Positions 18,801 through 26,552 of a DNA stretch of 64,000 nt are shown piece after piece (the stretch's first letter is position 1; the number at the start of each line of letters is the position of its first letter). Origin of the DNA: Methanomicrobiales archaeon. Its GTDB lineage: Archaea > Halobacteriota > Methanomicrobia > Methanomicrobiales > JACTUA01. Location of the stretch: contig JACTUA010000001.1 in the NCBI GenBank assembly GCA_015660865.1, forward strand, positions 503,723 through 567,722, given 5' to 3'. Under the pieces are notes generated by a model. It was not told the DNA's origin, did no database searches, and worked only from the letters and a program-made list of their open reading frames with translations. A program made the position numbers and the translations under genes.

Positions 18801-19173
18801 AATCCTTCCCATACCTACCGCCTACCAGGCGTATGATCCTGCCCGCCTTGCGGAGGCCCTCATCGTGCTCGGCGCTGCAGCGGTATTCTTCTTCACCGTC
18901 GGGAAGCGGCTCCTTGAACCCCACGATCCACACCTTGCGGACATGGATGTGGTCTATGGTGCTGCAGCGCGTGGCGTTGTCTCCTTTGCAGGGGGTATGC
19001 AGCAAGCCTTCCGGACCGTCTATCAGGGTGCCACGGCCACAGCCATGGGCTTTTTCCAGGCCGGAAAGATGGCGATGTGGATGGAGGACAGGGACGTGAA
19101 CTGGAATACCGTGGCCTTCGGGTGCGCCTTTATCGCGGTCCTGGCACTGGTGCTTGTTGGGGTGAGCATATGA
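15895..19173 (+). CDS. fusion of two antiporter-like (NuoL/M/MrpD-type) hydrogenase subunits (operon 1)
   Basis: This 1,092-residue membrane protein contains two complete proton-antiporter domains, at about 1-540 and 560-1000, plus a C-terminal extension with one more helix. Domain 1 keeps the helix 5 Glu (E142), helix 7 Lys (K224), helix 8 Lys (K255) and a helix 12 Lys (K412). Domain 2 keeps E644 and K752, but the helix 7 position is Asn (N721 in GVNVCFIPLHTWLP). In complex I and Mbh these residues carry protons or Na+ across the membrane. The paralogue at 30551-33838 is about four-fifths identical by eye over the parts I aligned. Tandem fusion of two such subunits is uncommon. Confidence 0.9.
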   Translation: MDLHQWLLALMVAMPFLGACAILLLRRRPNPREAASLTAAILAFLFGVLSLPSAFTAKPPVTPALAIIPGLSVQLSADGLGLLFACLASLLWIFTTVYNVGYMRGLKEHAQTRYYACFALVMGATMGVALSSNLFSLFIFYEILTVATYPLVVHAETPEAFAAGRKYLVYTLSGGVAILTGMMLLQGMGYSLDFVAGGNAAVASIAPEFARIAFLLLFAGFGVKAALVPFHGWLPSAMVAPTPVSGLLHAVAVVKAGVFGILRVMLFLYGPTLMLDLGLQNLVILAAVVTILVGSLLALVQDDFKLRLAYSTVSQLSYIILGAAILLPPGVSGVTDAGRSAAVIGAIFAIAAHAFGKLTMFFVAGAVSVETGKTKISELDGMGRRMPREFAAFTLATLSMAGLPPMAGFVSKWYLSLGAWNAGDWWILLVLVASSVLNLAYFLPIIIRAFFHPSDGPASGARWTLGGPLLATAAGALVLGVWTTIPYGPFALAARIAGDVTHTAVTSAGTLTASTAIPPFLIFLIGGPLVLLLRDRARQIGLVTLAGIALLDVLFLPGGYFAGPVAGGLFQWQLPFMGYTLTLLRVDSLSYLMGLIFAIITFLAVLYAAVIARPGLHLFALLYAGTSLGAVFAGDWITLLIFWELMAITSTLLIWQEGGEAIGAGYRYLLFHALGGALLGAGIALLILSGGSPVVGPLTGLAGSTAGSWASLFIVLGIGVNVCFIPLHTWLPDAYPRAHFAASVFLSVYTTKTAVYLLARVQPGTEYIVFMGAIMAVFGVTFAVFQNDMRRLLSYHIISQVGYMVAGVGLMGWLGAANEAGALGLDGGMAHLFNNILYKSLLFMVVGVIIWKTGENSLSRIGGLLRKMPVTAFVFWIAAFSISGVPLFNGFVSKGMVLLAAEHTSFLIWILLVIASFGTFLSFLKLGYFAFLRPGTTEATDPPLPMQAGMITIALLCIAIGVYPPLLYAILPIPTAYQAYDPARLAEALIVLGAAAVFFFTVGKRLLEPHDPHLADMDVVYGAAARGVVSFAGGMQQAFRTVYQGATATAMGFFQAGKMAMWMEDRDVNWNTVAFGCAFIAVLALVLVGVSI

Positions 19174-20663
19174 ACCCAGCGGAGATCGCGGCAGCGGTGC
19201 CGCTCTTTATTGCCGTCGGAGGCGTGGCGAGCTATCTCTTTGCCAAGCTGCTCTCCCATCAATTCCGCAGGTGGACCGGAGCCTTTTCAGCTCTCTGGCT
19301 CCTCTATGCCTTTGGCCTCCTCCTCTATGCAGGAAGTCAGGAGAATGTTGGCGCATCCCTGGGTAGCCCGGCCGTGAATGGCTCTTACCTGGGTGTGGTC
19401 ATCGGCCTCCTGGTAACCGGGCTTGGCCTGGTGGCTGCCATCGCCTCCACCGGGCGGATTGACCCTGAGGGCCCCATCCAGCTCTACTACCCCCTCTTCC
19501 TCTTTGCCCTTGCAGGTGCTGCGGCGGTTGGGTTCACCCGGGACCTCTTCACCATCTTCGTGATGGTGGAGCTCTCGTCGATTCCCTCCTACGCGCTCGT
19601 GGCATACCGGTGGCGGGAGGAACCAGGAGCCCTCTCCGCGGCGATGAAGTACCTCTTCCAGGGAGTCACGGGAACCCTCGCGGCCCTCCTTGGGGTATCC
19701 CTCCTCTATCTGGCGGGCCACACGCTCTCCATCACCGAACTGCCGCGAGCTCTCGGGACTGCGGACCCCTTCCTCATCGGTCTTGCGGTCACCCTGCTTC
19801 TCGTGGGGTACGGGGTCAAGCTCGGGATTGTACCCCTGCATACCTGGCTTCCCGATACCTACGTCCTCGCCCCTGCCGGCGTCACCGCGATCCTGATAGG
19901 GCCAACCAAGGCAGGGGCCCTCGTTGCCCTCTTCCTCTCCCTCTCTGCACTGCCACGGGATGCTATTGTGCCCGGGTTCCTCGGGATGGTGGTATGCCTT
20001 CTTGCCGTGCTCACGATGACGGTCGGGAACCTGCTGGCGCTCAACCAGCGGGATCTGCGCCGGATGCTGGCATACTCCAGTGTGGCCCAGATGGGCTACA
20101 TCCTGCTTGGTTTCGGGATCGGGCTTTCGTACAGCCTGATCATCGGATTCGAGGCCGGGATCTTCTTTGCCATCTCCTACGGGGTGATGAAGGCAGGCGC
20201 CTTCCTTGCCGCTGACCAGTTCACCGTTACCGCAGGATCGCCGGAGATCCAGCGAATGAAGGGTCTTGGCGCACGCTACCCTGTCATGGGGTTTGCTTTC
20301 ACGATCTTCATCCTTGGCCTGATCGGGGTGCCTGCGACAGGGGGATTCCTCGGCAAACTGCTCGTGTTCCAGTCCGGTATGGCCGCATTTACGACGGGCG
20401 GCGTTATCCTGGCGCTGATCCTCGCGGGGAACAGTGCCCTCTCACTTGGCTATTATGTACCGGTCCTCTCAACCATCCTCTTCCGGGGGAACCATGAAGG
20501 GAATGAACAGGCCCGTGGAGGAAACACCGCAATAGCCCTGGGCACCTCCGTGAGTATTGCAGCACTGGCTCTCACCACCATCTATCTCGGTCTCTTCTCG
20601 GGGGTACTCTTCGACTGGATCACCCGTGCCGCAGGGCAGCTCTTCGTCTGGGGGGTGGGGTGA
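19170..20663 (+). CDS. antiporter-like hydrogenase subunit, NuoN/MrpD-like (operon 1)
   Basis: The 497-residue protein is a third antiporter module with about 14 membrane helices. Key residues are the helix 5 Glu in FVMVELSSIPSYAL, a helix 7 Lys in GYGVKLGIVPLHTWLPD, K247 in GPTKAGALVAL and K396 in GGFLGKLLVFQ. I took the ATG at 19170, which overlaps the upstream stop; the open frame extends upstream to 19077 only as an artefact. The counterpart in operon 2 has Glu in place of both K247 and K396. Confidence 0.9.
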   Translation: MNPAEIAAAVPLFIAVGGVASYLFAKLLSHQFRRWTGAFSALWLLYAFGLLLYAGSQENVGASLGSPAVNGSYLGVVIGLLVTGLGLVAAIASTGRIDPEGPIQLYYPLFLFALAGAAAVGFTRDLFTIFVMVELSSIPSYALVAYRWREEPGALSAAMKYLFQGVTGTLAALLGVSLLYLAGHTLSITELPRALGTADPFLIGLAVTLLLVGYGVKLGIVPLHTWLPDTYVLAPAGVTAILIGPTKAGALVALFLSLSALPRDAIVPGFLGMVVCLLAVLTMTVGNLLALNQRDLRRMLAYSSVAQMGYILLGFGIGLSYSLIIGFEAGIFFAISYGVMKAGAFLAADQFTVTAGSPEIQRMKGLGARYPVMGFAFTIFILGLIGVPATGGFLGKLLVFQSGMAAFTTGGVILALILAGNSALSLGYYVPVLSTILFRGNHEGNEQARGGNTAIALGTSVSIAALALTTIYLGLFSGVLFDWITRAAGQLFVWGVG

Positions 20664-20990
20664 ATGCTCGCAGAGGCCCTTACCTCACCCTTCGCCATCT
20701 ATGCTGTGGCAATTCTGATCGGTTACCTGCTGTACCGGTGGTCCCGTTCCATTGCACCCCCGTTCATTCCTACACCTGACAAGACCATGCCTTACGTGGG
20801 CGGAGAACCCGCAGAGGCCCAGATATACCAGCCGTCATACCAGTTCTTCTATGTGGCCCTCTTCTTCACCCTCGTGCATGTCGCCGGCATCGTGCTCGCC
20901 ACCGCGCCACCTGGCGCGCCCCTCTGGGCCACCATCGGGTATCTCGCGCTCATGGCCCTTGGCGTTGCAGTTCTCCGGTGGGAGCAATGA
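20664..20990 (+). CDS. hydrogenase membrane subunit, MbhI/NuoA-like (operon 1)
   Basis: The 108-residue protein has three predicted membrane helices and a loop, KTMPYVGGEPAE, in the place where NuoA has its conserved 'YECG' loop. It then has YQFFYVALFFTLVHVAGIVL, similar to the NuoA 'FY..A..FilFD.E' region. In Mbh it contacts the NuoH- and NuoB-like subunits near the NiFe centre. It starts directly after the previous stop. In operon 2 the matching protein has ACGE where this one has VGGE. Confidence 0.72.
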   Translation: MLAEALTSPFAIYAVAILIGYLLYRWSRSIAPPFIPTPDKTMPYVGGEPAEAQIYQPSYQFFYVALFFTLVHVAGIVLATAPPGAPLWATIGYLALMALGVAVLRWEQ

Positions 20991-21118
20991 GGACTGAAGT
21001 GAATGGAACCTGCGATTCTAACACCTTAATGTCTTCCATGGTCCAGTACTCCCGTGAGATTGCCACAGAAATGCCCATCCGAACGATTATTATTCCCCGG
21101 TTAAAATCAATATAGGTC
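20991..21118 (+). promoter_or_regulatory. possible internal promoter before the catalytic genes of operon 1
   Basis: This is the only real gap inside operon 1 (128 bases). The bases just before the next gene are AT-rich (ATTATTATT, then TTAAAATCAATATAGG ending at the ATG). An internal start could raise the catalytic subunits relative to the membrane arm. Operon 2 has a TATATAGG-like stretch at the corresponding boundary (about 29000). Confidence 0.25.
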
Positions 21119-21643
21119 ATGCTGAAAGTCACCGACAGCCTGAGCAGGCGTCTCGCCAACTGGGCCAGGGTGAGGTCTCCGTGGATCAGCGTCTTTAACA
21201 CCGGATCGTGCAATGCGTGCGATATCGAGGTGATCGCCTGCCTGATGCCCCGTTTCGATGTGGAGCGTTTCGGGATCCTCGCCAAGGGGTCACCACGCCA
21301 CGCGGATATCCTTATCGTTACGGGCCCGGTGACGAGGAAGCAGGAGAGCCGGCTGCGCAGGATCTGGGAGCAGATGCCCGAGCCCAAGTACGTCATCGCC
21401 ATGGGGGCGTGCGGTGCATCCGGTGGGGTTTTCCAGGGCCTCTACCATGTCGTGGACGGCGGCGTGGAGAGTGTCATTCCGGTGGATGTCTTTGTCGCGG
21501 GGTGCCCGCCGCGCCCGGACGAGATTATCAACGCCGTCGTGGCATGCCTGGGGCTGATGAAGGAGGACCTGGCCCGTGGCGGGAAGGAATGGCGCAGGAA
21601 GCCCGGGGAAGCGCCGCGGGAGCCCGCTGAGGTGCCGGCATGA
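21119..21643 (+). CDS. [NiFe]-hydrogenase small subunit, NuoB-like (operon 1)
   Basis: The 174-residue protein holds the proximal 4Fe-4S cluster next to the NiFe site. Ligands are C31 and C34 (CNACDIE), C98 (GACGASGG) and C129 (GCPPRP), the group 4 pattern. It would pass electrons from ferredoxin, through the NuoI-like subunit, to the NiFe centre. The C-terminal 25 residues are a charged, Pro-rich extension not found in the operon 2 copy. It overlaps the NuoC-like gene by 4 bases. Confidence 0.93.
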   Translation: MLKVTDSLSRRLANWARVRSPWISVFNTGSCNACDIEVIACLMPRFDVERFGILAKGSPRHADILIVTGPVTRKQESRLRRIWEQMPEPKYVIAMGACGASGGVFQGLYHVVDGGVESVIPVDVFVAGCPPRPDEIINAVVACLGLMKEDLARGGKEWRRKPGEAPREPAEVPA

Positions 21644-22119
21644 GCGGGCCTCTCGAACTGGAGCAGGTGAAGAGCGCCCTGGAGAGGTTCGGGACCGTGG
21701 AACAGGTCCGGTCCAACCGTATCAAGGTGAAGACCGTCCCTGATAAAGTACGTGAGGCACTGTTCCGGGCCCAGGCTCTCCTTGCATGTGATCACCTGAT
21801 CCAGATAAGCGCCATGGACAACGGGCTGAGTTTCGAGCTCATCTATCACCTCACAGGACCCCACCGCACGGTCCTTGCAATTGCCATCGAGCTCCCCCGG
21901 GAGAGGCCGGAGATGCCTACAACCTCAGATATCCTCCCCCCTGCGGGCATCTATGAGAGGCAGATCTATGACCTGTTCGGCATCGTATTCACGGGCCATC
22001 CCAACCTGAAGAGGATCATCCTGAGCGAGGACTGGCCCGAAGGCGAGTATCCCATGAGAAAGGACTGGAAACCGAAACCGAGGACAAAACCCGGAAGCGT
22101 CGGAGAGGAGGTAAAATAG
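21640..22119 (+). CDS. hydrogenase subunit, NuoC-like (operon 1)
   Basis: The 159-residue soluble subunit corresponds to NuoC/MbhK. The family signature is visible as PPAGIYERQIYDLFGIVFTGHPNLKRIILSEDW (positions 107-139; broken here for length) followed by YPMRKDWK. It braces the large subunit against the small subunit and has no cofactor. The next gene starts directly after its stop codon, so both are surely translated together. Confidence 0.9.
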   Translation: MSGPLELEQVKSALERFGTVEQVRSNRIKVKTVPDKVREALFRAQALLACDHLIQISAMDNGLSFELIYHLTGPHRTVLAIAIELPRERPEMPTTSDILPPAGIYERQIYDLFGIVFTGHPNLKRIILSEDWPEGEYPMRKDWKPKPRTKPGSVGEEVK

Positions 22120-23301
22120 ATGCCCCAGGTAATCCTTCCCATCGGACCCCAGCATCCTGCACTGAAGGAGCCCGTGAACTTCAAGGTGATTGTCGACGGT
22201 GAGACCATTGTCGGGCTTGAGCTGGACGTCTCCTACACCCACCGGGGTATCGAGAAGGCGGCTGAGCAGCGGGACTTCATCCGCGTCGTACCCCTCCTTG
22301 AGCGGGTCTGCGGGATCTGCTCCCATGCCCATGGCACGGCCTTTGTCATGGGCATCGAGGAGGTCATGCAGCTCGAGATCCCGCCGAGAGCCCAGTACAT
22401 CCGGACTATCGTGGCAGAGCTGGAGCGGATGCACAGCCATATCCTCTGGCTCGGTGTCGCTGCCCATGTGGTCGGCTTCAATACCTTATTCATGTGGACG
22501 TGGCGGGACCGTGAGACGACGCAGGATCTCCTTGAGGAGATGACCGGGAACCGGATGAACTACGGGATCAACGAGGTGGGGGGGGTGCGCAGGGACCTGA
22601 CACCCGGGCAGATCACCTCCGCCCTCTCCCGGTTGCCGAAGCTCGAGGAGCAGATTGCGAAGTATGTGGACATGGTAATGAATCAGGAGACCATGCTGCT
22701 CCGCTTCCGCGGGATAGGGAAGCTCTCAAAGGCGGAAGCCCTGAAGTATGGTACCGTCGGACCGACCGCACGGGCAAGCGGCGTGGACTATGATATCCGC
22801 AGGGACGACCCCTATATCGCCTACTCTGAGATTCCCTGGAAGGTGGTCACCGATACCAGCGGGGATGTCTTTGGGCGCACCCTCGTGCGAATCGGAGAAC
22901 TCCAGGAGAGCCTCGGCATAATCCGGTACTGCCTCGAACATCTCCCGGAGGGCCAGATAGGCGTCCCGGCGCCGAAGGTTGCGCCCGTGGCCGAGATCCT
23001 CTCGCGCTACGAGGCACCCCGGGGCGAGCTCGTCCATTTCATCCGCACGAACAACACCGACCGGGTGGAACGCATCGATATCAGGACACCGACCCTCGCC
23101 AACTGGACATCTGTGACGGTGAGCCTGGTCAACCAGAACATCGCAGATATCCCCGTGATCGTGGCAGCCATCGATCCCTGCCTCTCGTGCACCTCGCGTA
23201 TCACCATCCTTTCCGAGCGGGGAAGAAAAACAGCCGAGATGACCTGGGACCAGTTGAGTGAATATGGACGAAAGTCCTCCAGGGAGAGGGATCGATGCTG
23301 A
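22120..23301 (+). CDS. group 4 [NiFe]-hydrogenase large subunit, NuoD-like (operon 1)
   Basis: The 393-residue protein carries the NiFe active site. All four nickel/iron ligands are present: C64 and C67 in ERVCGICSHAHG, and C354 and C357 in DPCLSCTSR. A tail of about 36 residues follows the C-terminal motif, and maturation would cut it after the Arg by the HycI-type protease encoded three genes downstream. The enzyme would reduce protons with ferredoxin electrons, or oxidise H2 to reduce ferredoxin using the ion gradient. Methanogens without cytochromes need the second direction for CO2 reduction and biosynthesis. Confidence 0.95.
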   Translation: MPQVILPIGPQHPALKEPVNFKVIVDGETIVGLELDVSYTHRGIEKAAEQRDFIRVVPLLERVCGICSHAHGTAFVMGIEEVMQLEIPPRAQYIRTIVAELERMHSHILWLGVAAHVVGFNTLFMWTWRDRETTQDLLEEMTGNRMNYGINEVGGVRRDLTPGQITSALSRLPKLEEQIAKYVDMVMNQETMLLRFRGIGKLSKAEALKYGTVGPTARASGVDYDIRRDDPYIAYSEIPWKVVTDTSGDVFGRTLVRIGELQESLGIIRYCLEHLPEGQIGVPAPKVAPVAEILSRYEAPRGELVHFIRTNNTDRVERIDIRTPTLANWTSVTVSLVNQNIADIPVIVAAIDPCLSCTSRITILSERGRKTAEMTWDQLSEYGRKSSRERDRC

Positions 23302-24272
23302 TGGACCCCCTCCTCCTTGCCGTCTATATTCTCATCTTTCCCGGCTTTCTCTTCCTCCTCGCCTATGCCTTCTTCCTCCAGTACCTGGACCGGAAGATCG
23401 CTGCCCGGATGCAGCAGAGGGTTGGCCCGCCCCTCCTCCAGCCCTTCGCGGACTTTATCAAGATGCTCGGGAAAGAGGTCATCGACCCGGCCGGCGTGGA
23501 TCGGATGGCCTTTGATGCCGCCCCGGTCGTCGCACTCGCGGCCGCCATGACGGCATTCCTCTACATCCCTGTCGTGGGAGAGAGCCCCTTCGCCTTCCAG
23601 GGGGACCTTGTGCTTGTCCTCTACCTCCTGACCCTGCCCACCATCGCCCTTTTTCTCCTCGGCTGGTTGAGCCGGAATGTCTTTTCGAGCGTGGGGGGCG
23701 TCCGTGCGGTCACGATGCTCTTCATCTACGAGGTGCCGTTCTTCCTCGCACTCCTCATGCCCGCGCTCATGGCAGGGAGCTGGTCCATCTCGGAGATTGC
23801 CGCATGGCAGGGGAAGCATACCTGGTTTGCCCTCTTCCAGCCCATCGGATTTGTGGTCGGGCTCATCGGGCTGCAGGCAAAACTGGAGAGGCAGCCTTTT
23901 GACATCCCCGAGGCTGAGACTGAGATCGTGGCCGGGCCCTGGACCGAGCTGACCGGCCGCCGGCTTGCCCTGATGCACCTCACCATGCATGTGGCGCTCG
24001 TTGCGGGCAGCGGGCTCATCGCGGCGCTCTTCCTGGGCGGCCCGCTTTTGCCCTGGACCATCTCCCCGCCCTGGCTCTCATGGATCGCAGGATTCGCCAT
24101 GTTCCTGGGAAAGACCCTTGCCATTCTCCTGATCCTTGCTTCCATCAAGGTGGCAATGGGGCGTATCCGGATCGACCAGCTGAATGATATCGGCTGGAAG
24201 TACCTCGCCTCTGCAACCATCCTTCAGGTCGCCATCGTGCTCCTCATGGGCTCCCGGGGGGTTGGCATATGA
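23295..24272 (+). CDS. hydrogenase membrane subunit, NuoH-like (operon 1)
   Basis: The 325-residue protein has eight or so membrane helices and anchors the catalytic module to the membrane arm. Typical NuoH segments are DRKIAARMQQRVGPPLLQPF near residues 32-51, DIPEAETEIVAGPWTE in the middle (the loop facing the NuoB- and NuoD-like subunits), and RIRIDQLNDIGWKYL near the end. It overlaps the large subunit gene by 7 bases and the ferredoxin-type gene by 4. Confidence 0.92.
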   Translation: MLMDPLLLAVYILIFPGFLFLLAYAFFLQYLDRKIAARMQQRVGPPLLQPFADFIKMLGKEVIDPAGVDRMAFDAAPVVALAAAMTAFLYIPVVGESPFAFQGDLVLVLYLLTLPTIALFLLGWLSRNVFSSVGGVRAVTMLFIYEVPFFLALLMPALMAGSWSISEIAAWQGKHTWFALFQPIGFVVGLIGLQAKLERQPFDIPEAETEIVAGPWTELTGRRLALMHLTMHVALVAGSGLIAALFLGGPLLPWTISPPWLSWIAGFAMFLGKTLAILLILASIKVAMGRIRIDQLNDIGWKYLASATILQVAIVLLMGSRGVGI

Positions 24273-24628
24273 GCGTGCTCCGTGAGATGCTGGAGAACCT
24301 CTTCTCGAGGCCCTTCACCATCCTCTACCCGAAGGAGAAGGTCCCGATCCCGGTGGGCTTCCGCGGGAAGATCGCAATTGTCGATGAAAAGTGCATTGGG
24401 TGCAGCAGGTGCGCCAGGGTCTGCCCCGCCGAATGCATCACCATGATCCCTGACGAGACCGAGATAGAGGTGAAGGGAAAAAAGATCGTACGGAAGAAGA
24501 GGCCGGTGGTGAAATTCTTCAGGTGCATCCGCTGCGGCCTCTGCGAACAGTACTGCCCTTCGGAAGCCATCATCATGAAGTGCCAGCTCTCCGAGTCCGG
24601 AACCGATAAAGAGGTCCTTGTGCAGTGA
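24269..24628 (+). CDS. hydrogenase 2x[4Fe-4S] subunit, NuoI-like (operon 1)
   Basis: The 119-residue subunit has an amphipathic N-terminus and two classic cluster motifs, CIGCSRCARVCP and CIRCGLCEQYCP. It receives electrons from soluble ferredoxin and hands them to the NuoB-like subunit. Spacing between the motifs is longer than in bacterial NuoI because of a charged loop (EVKGKKIVRKKRP). Its stop overlaps the GTG start of hycI. Confidence 0.93.
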   Translation: MSVLREMLENLFSRPFTILYPKEKVPIPVGFRGKIAIVDEKCIGCSRCARVCPAECITMIPDETEIEVKGKKIVRKKRPVVKFFRCIRCGLCEQYCPSEAIIMKCQLSESGTDKEVLVQ

Positions 24629-25128
24629 CAGAGAGGGAAGACAACGACTTTGAGCTTCACCTGCGGCAGAGGCTCGGCGGAGCACACCGGGTTGCCGTGG
24701 TCGGTATCGGCGACCGGCTCCTCCCCTTTGACAGGCTCGGGATGCTCGCTGCCGAAGCCATCGAGGACCTCCGCCTGCCGGGGGTCAGGGTCTTCCTTGC
24801 TGGCACAGTGCCGGAGAGCATGACCGGCCCCATCCGCAGGTTTGAACCGGAGCATGTACTCTTCATCGATGCAGCTGAGATGGGCGCCCCGCCGGGAACC
24901 GTCTCCATCGTGGAGCCGGAGGGGATCCATGCGACCCTCTTCTCCAGCCATGTCCTGCCGCTCTCCCTCGTCATGGAATTCCTGGAGAAGGATGCCCATA
25001 CCCGGGTCACCCTCATCGGTATAGAGCCCGATACCCATTCCCGTGAGAGTGAACCCACTCCCGGTGAACAGGAGGGCTTGCGGCGTCTGCTGGCAGCCCT
25101 GGAACGGATACTGGGCGGGGATCGGTGA
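24625..25128 (+). CDS. hycI: hydrogenase maturation protease, HycI type
   Basis: The 167-residue protein matches the peptidase family that trims the C-terminus of [NiFe] large subunits after nickel insertion. Nickel-sensing residues can be placed at D36 (in GIGDRLLPFDRLG, where most members have GDDG), D82 (FIDAAEMG) and H109 (FSSHVLPL). Spacings of 46 and 27 match HycI within one residue. The start is GTG, overlapping the upstream stop. It is the last gene of operon 1. Operon 2 has no such gene, so one protease may serve both. Confidence 0.85.
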   Translation: MTEREDNDFELHLRQRLGGAHRVAVVGIGDRLLPFDRLGMLAAEAIEDLRLPGVRVFLAGTVPESMTGPIRRFEPEHVLFIDAAEMGAPPGTVSIVEPEGIHATLFSSHVLPLSLVMEFLEKDAHTRVTLIGIEPDTHSRESEPTPGEQEGLRRLLAALERILGGDR

Positions 25129-25187
25129 TACAGGTCTCCGATATCTTCATCTCAATGGGCCCCAGGCCCTGCCTCCCAGGTATCAGA

Positions 25188-25562
25188 TCATGTGGGCACC
25201 CGCATCTTCTCCCTGATATACCCCACGAGCCCGACACCACCCTGCAGGTGAATTGCGTCAAACGGGCAGGACTCCTCGCACTGGGAGCAGCGCATGCATC
25301 GATCGAGATAAAAGACCGGTATCTGTTTTCTCACCCGGCCCTTTTCGAGCGGCTTCTTTTCGGGATCCTCGATCATCTCAATGGCCTTTGCCGAACATAT
25401 CGTGAAACACACCCTGCAGCCGGTGCAGGCCTCGTCGGACCAGAGGATCATCCCTCGGTAGCCCCGGGGCAGGGGCCACTCTTCCCGGGGATAGAGGAGG
25501 GTAAAAGGTTTCTTCAGGAAGTGCTCCAAAAGGAGTGGAAGCAGAACCCCCGGCTTCCTCAT
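25188..25562 (-). CDS. hydrogenase 2x[4Fe-4S] subunit, NuoI-like (operon 2)
   Basis: This is the 124-residue paralogue of the operon 1 ferredoxin-type subunit. Both cluster motifs are complete: CTGCRVCFTICS and CMRCSQCEESCP. The first ends in Ser instead of the usual Pro, which may shift the cluster potential slightly. The N-terminus (HFLKKPFTLLYPREEWPLPRGY) is closely similar to the operon 1 copy. It is the last gene of operon 2, and its stop lies 59 bases from that of hycI on the other strand. Confidence 0.92.
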   Translation of the reverse strand: MRKPGVLLPLLLEHFLKKPFTLLYPREEWPLPRGYRGMILWSDEACTGCRVCFTICSAKAIEMIEDPEKKPLEKGRVRKQIPVFYLDRCMRCSQCEESCPFDAIHLQGGVGLVGYIREKMRVPT

Positions 25563-25568
25563 ACGGCT

Positions 25569-26552
25569 TCACCCATGAAGAGCCCCCGCATACACCACGG
25601 CGATGAAGAGCTGGAGAAGCCCGCCCGTCGCGAGATACTTCCAGGAAAAATCCAGCATCTGGTCGATGCGCAACCTGGCAAAGAGGGTTCTCACCAGCGC
25701 TAAAAGGAGAACAATGAAGAGGGATTTTGCGATATAAAGCATGAAATTGATGAACGGGGTGAAATCGGTTCCGGACCAGATGAGGCTTTTATCGAGGAAG
25801 AGAAAACCTCCCAGAAAGATGGCAGCAATGAGGGACGACCCCACAACCATTCCGATATCATCCACAAGGCGCATCACCGCAAGCTTTTTTCCGGAGTACT
25901 CCGTGAGGGTCCCCCCGACAATCTCCGTCTCTGCGTGGGGTATATCAAAGGGCGAGCGCTCGAGTTTGGCCTCAAGGGCAAGCAATGCAATGACAAATCC
26001 CGGCAGGAGGAGGAGCATCACGGCAGGATGCCGTGCCATATAGGTTGTGACATCACTGATGGACCATGAGCCCGCAACGACGCCTCCGGAGAGGCAGGTG
26101 AGGATGAAGGGCACCTCAAAGCCAAAGAGCATGGTTGCGGCCCGGAACCCCCCCACGAGAGGATAGAGGCTCACCGATGACCAGCCGATGACAAAAAGGG
26201 CGAGGGTGGGAATGGAGAGCAGGTAGAGGGCCAGAAGGAGATCCCCCTGCAGGGGGAACAATGCCCTCGCACTCCAGAGGGGGATATTGAAGATGGGGGT
26301 CATGACCGCTGCAAAGGCGATGAGGGGCGTGTACTGGAAGAGGGCCCTGTCCACGTTACCCGGGATGATATCCTCTTTTCCCAGAAGCTTGATGAGATCT
26401 GCAAAGGGCTGAAAGATGGGAGGTCCCACCCGGTTCTGCAACCGGGCATACACCTTCCGGTCCACCCATTCAAAGAGAAGGCCGAAGAAGAGGAGAAAGA
26501 GAAAGCCCGGGAAGAGGAGGAGGTACAGCACTCCCCAAAAAAGATCCATCAT
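25569..26552 (-). CDS. hydrogenase membrane subunit, NuoH-like (operon 2)
   Basis: The 327-residue paralogue of the operon 1 NuoH-like subunit has the same eight-helix layout. Landmarks are VDRKVYARLQNRVGPPIFQPF, DIPHAETEIVGGTLTEYSG and RLRIDQMLDFSWKYL. The acidic loop reads HAETE where operon 1 has EAETE. It overlaps the large subunit gene by 4 bases and sits 6 bases before the NuoI-like gene. Confidence 0.92.
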   Translation of the reverse strand: MMDLFWGVLYLLLFPGFLFLLFFGLLFEWVDRKVYARLQNRVGPPIFQPFADLIKLLGKEDIIPGNVDRALFQYTPLIAFAAVMTPIFNIPLWSARALFPLQGDLLLALYLLSIPTLALFVIGWSSVSLYPLVGGFRAATMLFGFEVPFILTCLSGGVVAGSWSISDVTTYMARHPAVMLLLLPGFVIALLALEAKLERSPFDIPHAETEIVGGTLTEYSGKKLAVMRLVDDIGMVVGSSLIAAIFLGGFLFLDKSLIWSGTDFTPFINFMLYIAKSLFIVLLLALVRTLFARLRIDQMLDFSWKYLATGGLLQLFIAVVYAGALHG

